Below, one piece after another: positions 1 to 12,514 of a stretch of DNA of 64,000 nucleotides (position 1 is the first letter of the stretch; the number at the start of each line of letters is the position of its first letter). The notes under the pieces were generated by a model. The model searched no databases. It saw only the letters and a program-made list of their open reading frames with translations, and had not been told where the DNA came from. Source of the stretch: Ulva prolifera (taxonomy: Eukaryota > Chlorophyta > Ulvophyceae > Ulvales > Ulvaceae); assembly GCA_023078555.1 (NCBI GenBank), contig CM041203.1:2633481-2697480 (forward strand), given 5' to 3'. A program made the position numbers and the translations under genes.

Positions 1-277
1 ACCATGGGCAGCAGCTCGCGTGTAGTGACAACGAGTCGTGCGATGCACTGGAGTATCGGTCTACGCCTCACTCTGTGGTTGACATCTGGGCCGCTACGGA
101 TCATGATTCGCTAGGATAATGAAGAGCGTGAAGATTGCTAAAGAAAATTCCGTGTCGTATGATCTGTCAGAATTCTTGAGAAGTGTCTGGAGGGCGCGGG
201 TGAAGTGTGTGCAACGTGGCTGAACCGTCGCCACGGCTGCATCACGCTCCACGCCACCGCACCCAGTCGGTGCAGGT

Positions 278-379
278 CAGTGTTGGGTCGCTTTGCAGCA
301 TTTTTAGGGCTGCCATCCAAAAAATAGACCTGAATATTCGGAATTGTTCTATGTGATCGGGCCCGATGACCCAACACTG
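278..379. mobile_element. hAT-like MITE, copy 1 (102 bp)
   Basis: Short non-autonomous DNA transposon. It begins CAGTGTTGGGTC and ends with the exact reverse complement GACCCAACACTG, giving 12-bp terminal inverted repeats. It is flanked on both sides by GTGCAGGT (270-277 and 380-387), a perfect 8-bp target-site duplication. An 8-bp duplication plus a TIR opening with CAG is the known signature of hAT-superfamily elements. It has no coding capacity. A second copy lies at 6966-7067 in the opposite orientation. Family assignment is inference from TSD length and TIR. Confidence 0.85.
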
Positions 380-891
380 GTGCAGGTGCACACGCGGCCG
401 ACGCTCGCACTCGCACTGCCTCTGGGCCACTAGTGGCTAGTAAGTACTTGCATCATCATACACTCAGGCCAGGCGTCTGACAGGCGCACCCATGGGTGCG
501 TCACTGGGGTGCGCCCTTAAATGCAGGTGGTATATGCTTGATACATGGTTGGTTCAAATACGCCCACGCCCAGCCTGTCAGATGTGGAGTGCGATCCGGT
601 CCTTGTTTGTGTTGGTTCCAGTCGTTGCTGTATGTTTGTCGGTGTAGTTGCTCTGCCACACAATGGCCCGATAGGTGTATATTAAGCACACGCCTAGCCT
701 GTGCTGTGCAAACGGCACTCACACACGCCCTCGGGCTAGCACACACACCGAGCGGAACTCAACAGAGGGCAACCTGGAAGCACATGTTGCAGCCTATCGG
801 ATCCTGTGCATGCACGCGCCGGCCAGCCAACGGGCCCTGCCAGCACCCCCACGGCCTCCACCAGCACGACCTCGGCACCCCCCAGCCGGCA

Positions 892-3800
892 TCAGGGCGT
901 CGCGGCCTGCCACAGGCCTGCAACCCCGCCGCACAGCGCCCCCGTGAGGGCCTTCACCGCAAACCGCGGCAGCGGCACCGTCACTGGAGGCGCGGACATG
1001 CCCCACTTCGCGCGCAGAACCTGCTTCTCCACCCCGTCGACGCCGTACACGTTCAGCACGTGGCCGACGCCGGACCCCGGCTTGCGCAGGCTCGTGTCGG
1101 CGGCCTGGAAGCCCCCCCACACGCCCTCCACGTGCTGGTACGCGAAGTACGACGGAGCGTTGAGCAGCACCGAGCCATAGCGGAGGCTGTCGAGGCACTC
1201 CTGGAGCTCCGCCGCGGCGGCGGCCTCGACGGCGGTCGGCGCGTAGACCGTGGCGACGAGGTTCCCCCACACCCCCTCCTCCAGAAACCCTGGAATTGCA
1301 CGCAGGAAGGCGGCCGCGAGGGCGCAGTCGGATGTGGCGCCGGCGGCCGCGGCTGCCGGGAGGGCGGCGGAGGAGAGGCGGGCGATGGTGAGAATGGGTG
1401 CGAAGAACTCGGACGCGAGGCCGGGGACGGCCGCGGCGTCTGCGGCGCTGTCGAGGGTTACCCTGTGGACGGCCCACGGCAGGGGGGGGGTGGCTGCATG
1501 CACGAGGCCGGTGAGCGCTGGCCCGCGCGCACACGCATGTGGCTCTGGCGTTGGCACGCGCAAGCGAGCGACTGACAGTGAACATGGGAGTGGCAGGCAC
1601 ATCGGGGACCACACCAAGCTCCCCGTCCGGGGAGGGAGCCGCCGCCTTGATCAGCTCGCAGCCGGGGTGCTTCTCGACAAACTGCTCGTGCAGCTGTCGC
1701 ACGCCGGGGTACCATGCCGGAGCGTCCGGCAGCGCGGCGATCTCCTCCTTCAGAACGGCCTCAAACTCTGCCGCCTGCACGCAGCGTGGTCCGGCCTGTT
1801 GGTGGACCGAGTCCGCACATGTCAGCACGGGGCCGCGGGGGCTTGCGTCAGGCACACCGACGGACAGCCTGCCGTTTGTACAGGGCACAGTCGGCCGCCG
1901 CACTCCCGTGGCGCACGGGCGTGTTGCCGCACCGGCTGGCCCCACGGAGCGCCCCGGAGGCGCAGACAGGCCGAGGCGGTCTGCCATGCGCATGCTGCCG
2001 CAGGGGCACAAAGGACCGCCGTTGGTGTGGGCCTGAGCAACTGCCGAAGGGTTGCACCACCCGTGCCCGTCATGGCATCTTAGAGCCGCGAGCGGACAGC
2101 GCCAGACGGCCGATGAGCGCGGAGGGTGGGGACCTGCTACACAACGTCATGAAACGGTGGGTGAGAACAGTGGGTGAGGAAGGGACCAGCACCTGTGGCC
2201 AGTCTTCCGCGAGCACGACCACCTTGGGCGAGAGGCAGTTGCAGCCGGCGTTGTCCGCCATGTTGAACGCCACGAGCTGGGCTGCAGTGCGGAGATCCTT
2301 CGGCGCCCACGCCCCCGGCACGATCACGACGGGCGTGATGTTGCCGAGTTCGCTCGTCATCGGCGCCTGCAGCACCGGCCGGTTTGCGGCCGCACGCTCC
2401 GCCGCCTCCTCCTGAACACGCTCCGCAGCTGTGGCACACGCCACTTTGAAGCGATGGGACGGCTGGTGCGTGCTGTGATGCATGCATGAAGGGGCTGCGG
2501 CGGGAGCGTGTGGGAGACAGTGTCGTAAGCTCATGGCCTATACATCGGGCTGACGTCACATCGGCCTGTTCGACTGTCTGGCGGTCAGCGTGCGATGCAG
2601 CAAGGGGGGTGCGTGTCCATTGGGGGCTATACTGATCTCATATCTCTATCTACACTGATATGGCGATCGCAACACAAACGTGGCACAGAGAGCACCTCAC
2701 AGTCAAGTTCTATTGTAGAAACAGGCCGCTTCAGGCCACGTGTCAGCGTGTCCGCAACGATGACCAGCGCTGAGCGTGCACGCTCGCACGCCGGCCGCAT
2801 CAGCCCTTTGCAGAGCACCGTCACCGAGGCGGCACCCTGACGCAGCATGCGCTCACGCGCATGCGGCCGCGGTGCGGCACATGGTGGGGGGGGGGCGCAC
2901 CCCGGTGCCCCAGGCGATGGCGTCATGCGTGCGGTTGGCGCCGGTGATGTGCACGCGGCACACCGCGCTGTGCTGCAGCGCGTGGCGCGTCATCTCGAGG
3001 TCGCAGTGGAATGTCTTGAGGTAGCCTCGCTGTGTCAGGGGCTCGAGGAAGTACTCCATGAACGGCGCCGACTCCGCCTGCACCATGCGCCAGCAGTCAC
3101 TGCACTGGCGCCACGGGGCCCCATGGGTGTCGTCGCAACACAGGAGCGGGCACGTGACAGGACGGCGCCGTGTGGTGGCGACAACAGGCGGAGAGGATGA
3201 CAGCACCGCAGGGCCCGCTCACACCACAAGAACAGGAACATCGCACACGCAAGGTGACGGGGACGAGGCGTGCTGGCGTGCTGCGGAGGGGAAGGCGAGG
3301 GGGCACCTGCGTGTCGTGGTACTTGAGGCACACGGTGTGGTCGTCACGGAACATGGCATACAGGGTATCGACGATGCCAAGGAAGGCCTGGTTCCCAGCG
3401 CCCAGCACGAAGCACGCGCCGCCTGCGGCTACGCGGCGCGCCTCGGCCTCCTCCTGCCCCTGCGACGGCTCGTGTCCTGGCTTCAGGTACACAAATCCTG
3501 CACACAGCCGATCATTCAGCGGCGCTGCGGAGCGGAGCAAAAGCGCGCATCGCCCAGAACTGTGCCGGCTGGCTCAGGCAAATGGGGTTCCGTCACACAC
3601 GGACCTTGCGGGTGCGGCCCCGCGGCCGGCGGACATTTCTGTTCACACCTGATTCACCGCGAGCCGGGGTTCATGTATCACCAGCGCAAGTAGGCGTTGC
3701 TGTTGTCAAGAGATGACGGCAGTCTCTAGACTCCGGCCTACAGCAGAGCACCAGCAGAGCAGCGTGCAGGGGGAGGGCACCTTCCATGCCGCGGAGGAAG

Positions 3801-5533
3801 AGCGAGGCGGCAGGGCGGTCCCGGCCGGTGACGCGCAGCACGCTGCGGCCGTCTGCGGTGCGACGATGCGGAAGGTCGGCCGCGGCCGGCGCGGTGCCGT
3901 CGCGGCGCTGCTCCACGATACGGATCAGTGCGCCAACATGGCACGTAAGGGTGTCCGTAACCAGCAGGCCGAATGTGCAGCCGCGTGTCTTGGTCGTGGA
4001 TGAGGCGGGGTTGCCTGGTGAGCCAAAGCCGGTGACCTGGATGCAGACGCGGCGTTTGAGTGGGGAGCCGGTTTGCATGTGCATGTGCATGTGCAGTCCT
4101 GGAGTGCAAGCACGGGCGTGGGAGGTGCCACTGGGATACTAACATATTACACTGGAGATGTGCTGTTGGAACGAATATTCGGCTGCGCTGTGTATTACAA
4201 GGACAAAGCCGGAGGGGTCGGTAGCACTGCCAGGACAACGAGGAAGCACACGAACAGCTCAATATTGGGCTGCTCCGTGTGGGGGGGCCTGGCGGCACAG
4301 GTTCGTGGATATCGGATCCACGCGTGGCGTGGGCGGACAACTGTCAGCTGGACGAGAGAATGGGTGTACGGTGCATGGTGTGGATGCGCGGAGGAGCTCC
4401 GGCGGGTGCACGCTGAAGCTTCCAGCAGCGCCACGGGGTTAGGCCAACACAAAATGGTGCTGTCGGGTGTGCTGCTGGCCAGTGGGCCGAATGAGTCACC
4501 AGCAGCTGATGTAAAGTCGAGTCAGTCTGAATTTACTGAGCCGTATCCTGAAGAGGACATTGACAACTCCGGATGTGAAGCTGTATGGGGCTCATGCGGG
4601 AGCATGATGAAGGACATCCTGCCTCCGCGCTCACCAGGCATGAGGAGCTGACATAAGTGCAGAGTTGCCTAGACATATGCTTCCAGAGCAGCTTCCAATT
4701 GAGCAGGCTGTCATTGGTGGAGCAAGGACAGCTAGCATGATGTGGCAGAGGTGTATGTTGAACGATGATTGCAATTGTGACGCCGTGGAGGGTGACAGGA
4801 ACTTGAGATTATCTGTCACTGGAGAACCTGGAATGTGTGCTGATATTCAGGGCTCGATGGATGGATATGCACATGCGCAACACCCCATGTCGCGAGGCAT
4901 GCTGAATCAGGACATGCCTTCAACAAGCATTGATGACAGAGCTAGCTGGACAAGCCTCAGATACACCTGAATCGTCATCGAAAAGGTGGAGGGCAGCAAG
5001 GGCAGCACTGCCACCTCCTCGACACAGGGACTACAAGTGTGCCAATTGCTCGATGTCTAGCCTGAAGCTTCCACACAATCCATTATGTACCCAGTCATAG
5101 TTGAGCACACATCTTTCGCAGTGGTGCCGCACGAGCTCAAAACGTTTTTGGTGACAATGCAGCAGTGACAGGCAGCCGTGAGTCGCACCACCGCGTTCGC
5201 ACCACCAATCTGCATGCTGCACTTGATCATGCGACACTTCATCGCCTTCAGCATGGCGATCTTTTCGTCTAGGCCCACCTGCGCCCATGCTGCTGCACGT
5301 GCTGATACAGCGAGCAGAGCGGTGTCCACTTGGTCAGTGTGGGTGAGAATGTCCACGCCGCGGGCATACGTGGACTTCCGTACGGCAGCAGCCGAGGCGG
5401 TGCTAGATGCGGCAGTCATGACCCTCTGTGTCGTCTGCAGCATGTTTTGCGCTCGGATACGCCGCGTTCTGACCGAACTGGTACTGTGGCCGCTGAGGAT
5501 GACTGGCACACCCACAAGCGAGATAGCTAGCAT
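892..5533 (-). CDS. Aldehyde-dehydrogenase-family protein (multi-exon)
   Basis: NAD(P)-dependent ALDH superfamily member, substrate unknown. Resolved 3' exons (plus coordinates): ?-3781, 3497-3307, 3077-2901, 2411-2193, 1774-1615, 1493-892; phases agree throughout and the frame ends in a stop at 892. Visible family motifs are VHITGANRTHDAIAWG (nucleotide fold), TSELGNITPVVIVPG (general-base Glu in ELGN) and DNAGCNCLSPK (likely catalytic Cys), then a C-terminal EFFAPILTI block. The proposed first exon is 5533-5189 and encodes a hydrophobic start (MLAISLVGVPVIL) and a helical ALDH-like segment (AWAQVGLDEKIAMLKAM), suggesting an anchored or targeted protein. The exons between 5189 and about 3900 were not resolved; a block ending at 3781 carries DGRSVLRV and GMEG, fitting the N-terminal ALDH fold. 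The antisense ORFs over the last exon are shadows. Family call is firm, the 5' model is tentative. Confidence 0.82.
4181..4260 (+). repeat. Dispersed repeat family R1, copy 1
   Basis: About 80 bp sharing a core (GTGTRTKACAAGGACA, then CGGTAGCACYGCYAGG) with copies at 8196-8273, 57192-57262 and, more diverged, 31564-31608. All four copies are in the same orientation. It may be a SINE-like or other non-coding element; no terminal repeats were seen. It lies in the unresolved 5' part of the ALDH gene. Confidence 0.6.
4527..4566 (+). repeat. Dispersed repeat R2, copy 1 (40 bp, transposon-like ORF fragment)
   Basis: These 40 bases match 20551-20590 on the other strand with a single mismatch, and similarity continues more weakly on the upstream side. 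In one frame both copies encode SEFTEPYP(E/Q)EDIDN, so this may be a remnant of a transposon protein. I do not recognise the family. Confidence 0.55.
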
Positions 5534-6965
5534 GACTGACCCAGGTGCTCGTCACCGCCAGCTTCGCAGTTCTTAGCGTGAGTAGGAAAATGGACGTCCG
5601 CGCATGCTTGCCGCTACATCTGTGCGTCAGTGCCCTCGAGTTTCAACCGCACCTGTGAGGATTGACGCAGCGACGCTGTGGTCACTATCTCGAGACCAGT
5701 GCGGAAAGCTGTTGCCAGACGAGATTTGCCAACCACGAATATGGTTCACAGCTCCAACCAGATCCCCGGAGAAGCGAATTTACGGTCGCACGGTCGAATG
5801 TACGCCAACCGTATTCGAAGTACACTCGCACGCTGGACGACGCTGATCTCGAGAGAGTGCAACCGGGGTCTGTGCAGCGCTGCAACATGTGCTCACCAGA
5901 GTCCAGTACAAACACTGGAATACTTGTGCAGGTCACAAGAATCTACTTTGTGCCATCGCGATGCCCGACTCGCCTGTGGTGTCGTTGGCCATGCGCAGAT
6001 GTCGTGGCATCGATATCCCGGTCCATATGCAAGGCCGTGTGCATGGCCGGTATGATGCAAACGTGGACTGCTGGAGGATAGAAGGAGACGGATTTACATC
6101 GGAGCGCGATGCCATCTAGACGAGCTGACTTTGCGTTGCAGGAGACTTGCGTTCCTGTTGTCCTTCGAGTGCGGGGCATGGATATCCTGACGACGTCATC
6201 TTTGAACACAGGCCCGGTCGTAGCCTCGAGCCAGACGAGTGTCAAGACATTGCAATCATTCCTTCGCCGCAGCAGTGCTTCCAGCCTGATGCTGGACTCG
6301 GGCAAGGCCCTCAGAGCATGCTGTGCCCCTGGATGCTCCAACGCGCAGCTGTGACGAATCGACAAGAGGCAACACACATGCAACACTCAACGCACATCGA
6401 AAAATTACAGCTGTGCCCAGCTCCAGCTGTGCCTGGCCATGAGCCTGCCATCACTACCTCTGAGCGCATCGGCACACCAGGCACGGACAGCCTGCTCTCT
6501 TTGCAGCTCCCGGCCCAGCTCCCGGCCCGCGCTAGGACTGGACATGACGAAAGGGTTCAGCGAACCAGGCCCCAGAGCTACTGAGCCAACGTCTGCATGC
6601 ATGCGATCCGCCGGATTCCCCCCTACACGCAAGCATCGCATCCAGCTTCCACGTGGTCCCACCGCCACCAGCGTCGGGCCCTCTGCCACTTTCCGCAGCA
6701 TGATTGCGGAGCATGCCCTGAGAGCCCGCGTAGGAGAAGCGCCACAAGGACACCCCGCGGCGGCACGAAGCATCGACTCCCACCCATGGCCAGCCCCCGC
6801 AGCACCCCATTCAGGCGACACAGCCGATGGTGGCAGGCTCGCCTCACATGGCGGAAGCGGCACGCCGCAGCTCAGCCGCTTCGCAACCCCCCTTGAGGTG
6901 GGGCCGCCTACCCCTCTCACGCAAAACCCGACCGCCCCCGGCATAGACCGAGGCCCACCAGAGGT
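5534..6965. other. Spacer between ALDH start and MITE copy 2; no supported gene
   Basis: Open frames exist on both strands (for example 6439-6996 plus and 6405-7001 minus, which overlap each other), but none shows a recognisable domain or a consistent splice structure. The stretch nearest 5533 should contain the promoter of the minus-strand ALDH gene. Confidence 0.4.
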
Positions 6966-7067
6966 CAGTGTTGCGTCATCGGGCCCGATCACGTAGAACA
7001 ATTCCGAATATTAAGATCTAATTTCGGGATGGCAGCCCCGGAAATGCTACAAAGCGACCCCACCCTG
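6966..7067. mobile_element. hAT-like MITE, copy 2 (102 bp, inverted relative to copy 1)
   Basis: Same length as the element at 278-379 and clearly homologous to its reverse complement, including the shared stretch TCGGGCCCGATCACRTAGAA. Its right terminus has decayed (CACCCTG instead of CAACACTG). The flanking octamers CCAGAGGT and CCGGAGAT differ at two positions, consistent with an old insertion. It lies just beyond the 3' end of the minus-strand PPR-like gene. Confidence 0.75.
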
Positions 7068-7170
7068 CCGGAGATCGACAGCAAGACAGTGTCCGCGGCC
7101 ATCAGAGGGCGGCCGGCGACGGGTCCCCGGCGGAGCCGCCGGCCGCGGCGGCGGGCACTCATGCATGCGG

Positions 7171-10100
7171 TCACCGTTGGCGCACGACACGGCCGCGCGC
7201 GTCGATGTTGCGCTGCGGCCGCCTCTGCTGCGCGCCGCTGGGGATGTTCATGTCCTCGAGGATGTCGCGCAGCGCGTGCGCCTCGTCGTCCATGCCCAGC
7301 TGCACAGCACGCAGCACAGCCTCAGCACGGAGTGCACGACAGAGCGTGACACAACCCCCTGATGCATGTACTTGGCAGGGCGTTGCTGCTCGCGCCTCCC
7401 TGACTCGCATGGCTTCAACACAGTGGGGCCGGGACTGGTAACAAGTAGGTCTGTGGGTGGGAGATAATACCGTACTGACTTAAATGCAGGGACCTGTACC
7501 GCGCAACGCTGGGGTTTGTAGACACTCAGCTAGGTATGCTTAACCGTGATTCGTCGGGGTGGGAGAGCCCAAAAGGATTAGACTTTTCAGACCTAGACCC
7601 CATGTGACGCTGCCCTAGATGTCCTTGCTTTCAATTTAGTACGGTAGCACCAAGACTCAACGGTCTGCACTCACAGCGCAGCACACAGCACGCAGCACGT
7701 GCAGTGCGGGCGCGGCAGGGCGCACCGTGTCGGCGTCGTAGGCGGCGGCGCGGATGTGGTGCGGGTTGGGCGAGAGGCCGGCGGCGGACATGTCCTCGAC
7801 GGTCGCGAGCACGGCCTTGAAGATGCGGCGGGCGGCCCAGTGCCGCAGCAGGAGGTCGTACGTCTCCTGCGACCGCTCGACGCCCTGCTCCGCCATGAGC
7901 TCCAGGAGGTTCAGGATGAGCTGTGTCGCGTTCTTCGCGCTGTCCGGCCTGTAGTGCGGTCCCGCTGTTTCGGCTGTCTGCTGTGTCGGAGCTCGAGTGC
8001 GCAGATGCTGTCTGTGATTCGTAGGCGTCGGGGCAAGTGCCACGGCGGCGCTTCACGGTACACATGTCTGCGAGGATGTATGCATACATAAACACACAGC
8101 CACATGCCAGATTTGTGGGAATTTTGGCAACATGGTGGTGCGTTGACAATTGTGGCTATCGTGGGCACCCGCGGTCATCACTCGCAGCCGGATGTGGCTG
8201 CAGTGTGTGTGACAAGGACACAGCCGGAGTGGCCGGTAGCACCGCTAGGGCAACGAACAAGCACGCCAACAGCCCAACGCATGCACGTCAGGAGATTGCC
8301 ACCCATGCCAAACCCGCCCGAACACAGCGCCCAACCACAGCACGACAAAAGCCCACCGGGCGTGGCTTCAGTGTGTGACAGAGGCAGCCACATCCGATAA
8401 CGCCGGAGTGATTCGCCATCGCCGGTGTGCATGGAGGTGGGAGCCTGAGGGGATGTGGGCATGGGAGCAGCCTGCTTGTCCTCCAGCCTCACACCGCAAA
8501 CAAGCCGCACAGCGCCACCGACAGGGCAGCGCAACAGAGCCAACACAGCACAGCCCTCAACCAACTGTAACTTGAAACCTACCTCGTGTACCAGATAAAG
8601 CAGATCAATTACGGGTTTGAAAACTCGTTCAGGGAGACCACAGGCGCAGTCTGCGGCCTGCATGATCGGCAGCGCGGTCCAGACGCACTGTGCCGGAACG
8701 GACGGGTTCGCGAAACGCTGCACCACAGCGATCAGCACGACGACAAGCATGCGCTGCAACAGCAGCCTAAAACAGGGTCCCGGAGGGAGGGGGGGGGGGG
8801 GGGGGGGGGGGGGGCGGGGGGGCATACCTGCAGAAGACGGCCAGCAGGGCGTTGAAGGTGTGCACGGTCGTCCGCTCAAAGGCCTTGGCGGCCAGTTGGT
8901 GCACCTCCACCGCCTTGCGCGTCAGGTTGTCGGCCTGCGTCACCTCCTGCACGCGTGGTCCACATCAGCTGCATGCTGCGGCGTGCTGTGGCGTGCTGTG
9001 GCGGCCGATGTCATCGGCTACCCTCGACAGGGAACAGAGAACATCCAGACTGCATGCTGCTAGTGCGAGAGCTGACATGCTCTTCAATGAACATTCCTGC
9101 TGAGGAGCAGCGCTGGTGTCGCAGCCCAGCCTCGCACCAGCGTCAGGGGCTGCTGCGACACTGCTGGCCACACAAAACGTATGCAGCCTGCACCTCCGCC
9201 ACCCAGCAAGCTCGTTTCGGCTTTCGGCTGCAACCGCCAACCCGCAACAGCAGCAGAGGCTCAGACCCCATTCCGCGAGCGGACCACAGACACGCCACGC
9301 AGCACACAGTACGCGCAGCACGCAGCACACGCACCGAGGCGGCCTCGGTGTCGCCGGTGGGCTGAGCGTCGAGCGCCACGCCGTCGGGCAGCTGCGCGAC
9401 GGCCGCGATCATGATGTTGAGGTGCGACAGCGTGAGGGCGCCCTCCTGGTCGAGGGCCTCGACGTGCGCCCACGCGCGCTGCCACGCGGCCGTGTTGCGG
9501 CCGATGCGCTGCGTGAGGGGCGCGAGCTGGTGCACGGGGTCGAGGGCGCGCGGAGGGGGCGCGTCGGCGGCCCCGTACCGGCGCTCGAGCGTCCCGACGA
9601 GCCTCAGGGCCTCGAGGACGGATGAGTCGTCGTCACCACCAGGGTCCTCTACAGCACGGCGAGGCGTCAGGGGGTCACCGCCTCAGGGTGAGCTGTGCAC
9701 AGGCAAAAGCAGCGCGACGCCCACACTGGGGCCATGCACACGGCAGCACACGCGGCAGGAGGGGCCGCGCCTGCGCATGCATGGATCGCCGACAAGTACG
9801 TCAGCGCGAGCGGCACCCGCGCCCCGCTCGCCGTCGTGCCCCGCGCCGCTGCGCCCTCCAGTACCGGCACGCTGCTGAGCGAGCGCTCCAGCACGCGCAG
9901 CATGCCGAGCGCGAGCGGCGCGCTCTGCAGGCGCACGCAGAGCAGCAGCACGTGCTGCGCGAGGCCCTCGTCGAGGTACTGCTGGGGGGCCTTGCGCACG
10001 CCGCCGCGGCGCAGCATGGAGTGCGCGCGCATCGCGCCCTCGATGTCCTCCAGCGCGAACCGCACGAGGTCCTCCTGTGGACACACGGGGGGCGGCATGT

Positions 10101-12514
10101 TGGCGTGTTGGAGTCTCTGTCTGTCAAGAGAACGCATCATCAGCGTTTGTCTAAAATAAAAAAATGGCAGAGTAGTACATATACCAGAGCAGCAGGCTGC
10201 AACGCGCTGCAACCCAAAGCACTCATCCTTGGATCAACGTAGTACGTGCACTCAGCCAAGGGAGCGGTCGGAGCAAGATTGGCTAGCCTGGTACGACTAT
10301 GATGTATTGGCTACGCAAAGCGAGGGCTGCTCCAGCCGGATCGGGCGGCCTCTCGATGGAGCGGCTGTGCGCCAGATGTCTGCGAGCAGTGTGCAGGCTG
10401 CATAGCCGAGATGAGCATATGGGGCCATGCATTTCATGGTGGCGGTGTTATAGTTACGTGCGTTGGGGCCGCACACTGCACAATGCGTGTGATCGGCAGG
10501 CGCAAACGCAAATCGTGGTGCTGGGCGGCGCAGCTGCATATGGGCATCGGGCGATGGATGCCGCTCGGGACCGCCGCTCGAGCGGCATGCGCACAGCACG
10601 CCCAGCACGCCCAGCACGCGCAGCGCACCACGGTCTCCACCGGCGTCTCGCTGTCCTCCGGGCTGTGGCGCGCGAGCGACGCGAGGAGGTTGTTCGCGTG
10701 GCCGATGCCCATCAGCAGCGTGTCCGGCACCGCCTCGTCCGGCTGTAAGTGGGAGCGGAGGCCGCGGAAGAGGAGGAGCAGGTCATGCACGCGCTGCAGG
10801 CGCTCGGGGCCGCGGCTGCGCGAGGTGACCGTGTAGAGGGCCTCCCGGAAGGTGTGAGCAACGGTGTTGCCGTGCGAGAACATGTTGAAGTAGCGCGGGG
10901 CGTCCACCGCGGCATCGCCGTCGGCGACGGCCACGCCCTTCTCGCCGTACGGCCGCACCTGCCACCGCCCGAGCTCCCTGCGCATCGCGGCGCAGCATGA
11001 CATGCTGCTCGGCAGCTCCCCCCGGGGCCCTGAACCCGCGGATTGCTGCCAGCGGCAAGGAACGACACGCAGGCGAGTGCGAGGGATGTCCCTGTGCAGA
11101 TGAGACGGTGCGGTGTGAGCTGGTGCGCTCGTGGCTATGGGGCGCGTTCCGCCACGCGGCCTGGCATGTGCGCACGTGCGCCTGCACGGATCGTGGGCGC
11201 GGCCCAGAAGTCCAGGCGCTGGGGCATGCAACATGAGCACTCCGGCGCGTGGTACGCGCGGCGTGGATTACACAAGGGGGGAGGGGGGGGGGGGCGGCAG
11301 CGCACTGCATGGCGGCGTCGAGGAACTCCGCCCGCTGCGGCGGCCGCGCTGTGCGCGACGCGCGCAGCAGCGTGTCGATGTACACCATGTTGAGGTTGAC
11401 GTCCTGCAGCATGTGGACGTTGCCGGTGCGCTCGAGCGCGCGCCAGGCGCTGCGCGCGCGCGCCGCGTCGGCCATGAGGCCGCACGCCGTGATGTACCGC
11501 CGGAAGAGCTGGTGTGTGCAGGCCTCGAACTTGCGCACGGTGGTGAAGCCCATGAGGTGGTGCAGGTTCTGGATGAGCATCGCGAGGCGGTCCGCGGCCG
11601 CGACGATGCCCTCGTGGTCCGTCTGCGCAGCAGCCGTCCTGCAGTGCGGGCACACGCACGTCTGTGGCTGGAGGTGCGTCACATACGTACCTCAGCGCGG
11701 GCACTGCTGGTGTTCCGCAACACGCTGTATGCATGCTGGCCGCAGCTCTCTCAGGCTGCGCAGGCGGCGGATACGCGTGTGGGCGGATGCTGCGCAGCTT
11801 CCCGGTGCCACGGCGAGCCTGCGGGGAGGCGAGGGGGACGCCCTCTCCTGTGAGGGGAGGCGTCAGCGACAGCGCGGAGTGGTGCGTGTGGCGACTCGTG
11901 GCATGGCTGCAAGGAGCCGTGCGTGTTCTGCGCCTGGTCCGGCAGCATGGGGGGTGGGCGAGTGTGCGTGGCGGAAGAGGGGAATGGGTTGCGCGGCGAA
12001 AAGGCGGCATGATGGCCACAAGCACGGGCACGGACCGCAGGCACAGCGTATGCGGGCAGCATGCACAGCATGCAGGACTCCAGTCAGGGCCGCACTTGAG
12101 GACCACGTCTTCGCAGATGACGTAGTTGGAGATGATGTCGTGGTCCAGTATGAGCTGCGTCTTGCCGGACTGCTCGAGCTGGCTCTTGGCGTACTTGAGG
12201 TACTTGCTCATCGCCTCCATCGCGTTCTGGGCACGCTCTGGCGTGCTGTGGGCGTCCCGGAGGAAGTGCACAAACTCCCGGCGCAGGTCAACCTCGCCTT
12301 CGGGCGTCTGATTGCCCTGGGGCGAGCCGGGAGCTGCCAGAGGGGAGGCTGTGGGGACATAGGACGTGTCTGGCGAGACCGCGGCGTCTGCGGCAGTAAA
12401 CGGGAGCGACGCGAAGGCTGCGCGTTGGTGGCGGTCCTGCAGGCGACAGGGCTTGCCCCAGTGCTGTGGTGTTGGATGCTGTGTCTGGGAGGAATTGGAG
12501 TCCACGGAGGACAT
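7171..12514 (-). CDS. PPR-like helical-repeat protein, probably organellar
   Basis: Multi-exon gene of about 800 residues. Exons (plus coordinates): 12514-12096, 11638-11306, 11004-10629, 10074-about 9800, about 9645-9331, 8946-8828, 8766-8583, about 7980-7726, 7299-7171. Seven of the nine join in phase; the junction between the fourth and fifth exons and the start of the eighth are uncertain. The product is almost all amphipathic helix. One block, ETYDLLLRHWAARRIFKAVL followed by GLSPNPHHIRAA, fits the pentatricopeptide consensus (TYN.LL...A...G..PN). Such proteins bind organellar RNA in algae and plants; here that role is inferred. The N-terminus is Ser/Thr/Pro/Ala-rich and could hold a transit peptide. 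Introns contain long C runs on the sense strand and GTGCTG-type repeats. Confidence 0.6.
8196..8273 (+). repeat. Dispersed repeat family R1, copy 2
   Basis: Carries the R1 core CGGTAGCACCGCTAGG preceded by GACAAGGACACAGCCGGAG, closely matching 4181-4260. It sits inside an intron of the PPR-like gene, antisense to transcription. Confidence 0.6.
8789..8814. repeat. G26 homopolymer in intron
   Basis: A run of 26 G on the plus strand, hence poly-C in the sense strand of the PPR-like gene. It starts about 14 nt after the donor at 8827-8826 (sense GTATGC then C run). The exact length may be affected by sequencing error. Confidence 0.8.

Noticed and set aside
496-1575. 359-residue open frame on the plus strand
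   Set aside because: Opposite the conserved C-terminal ALDH exon; low-complexity Gly/Arg content.
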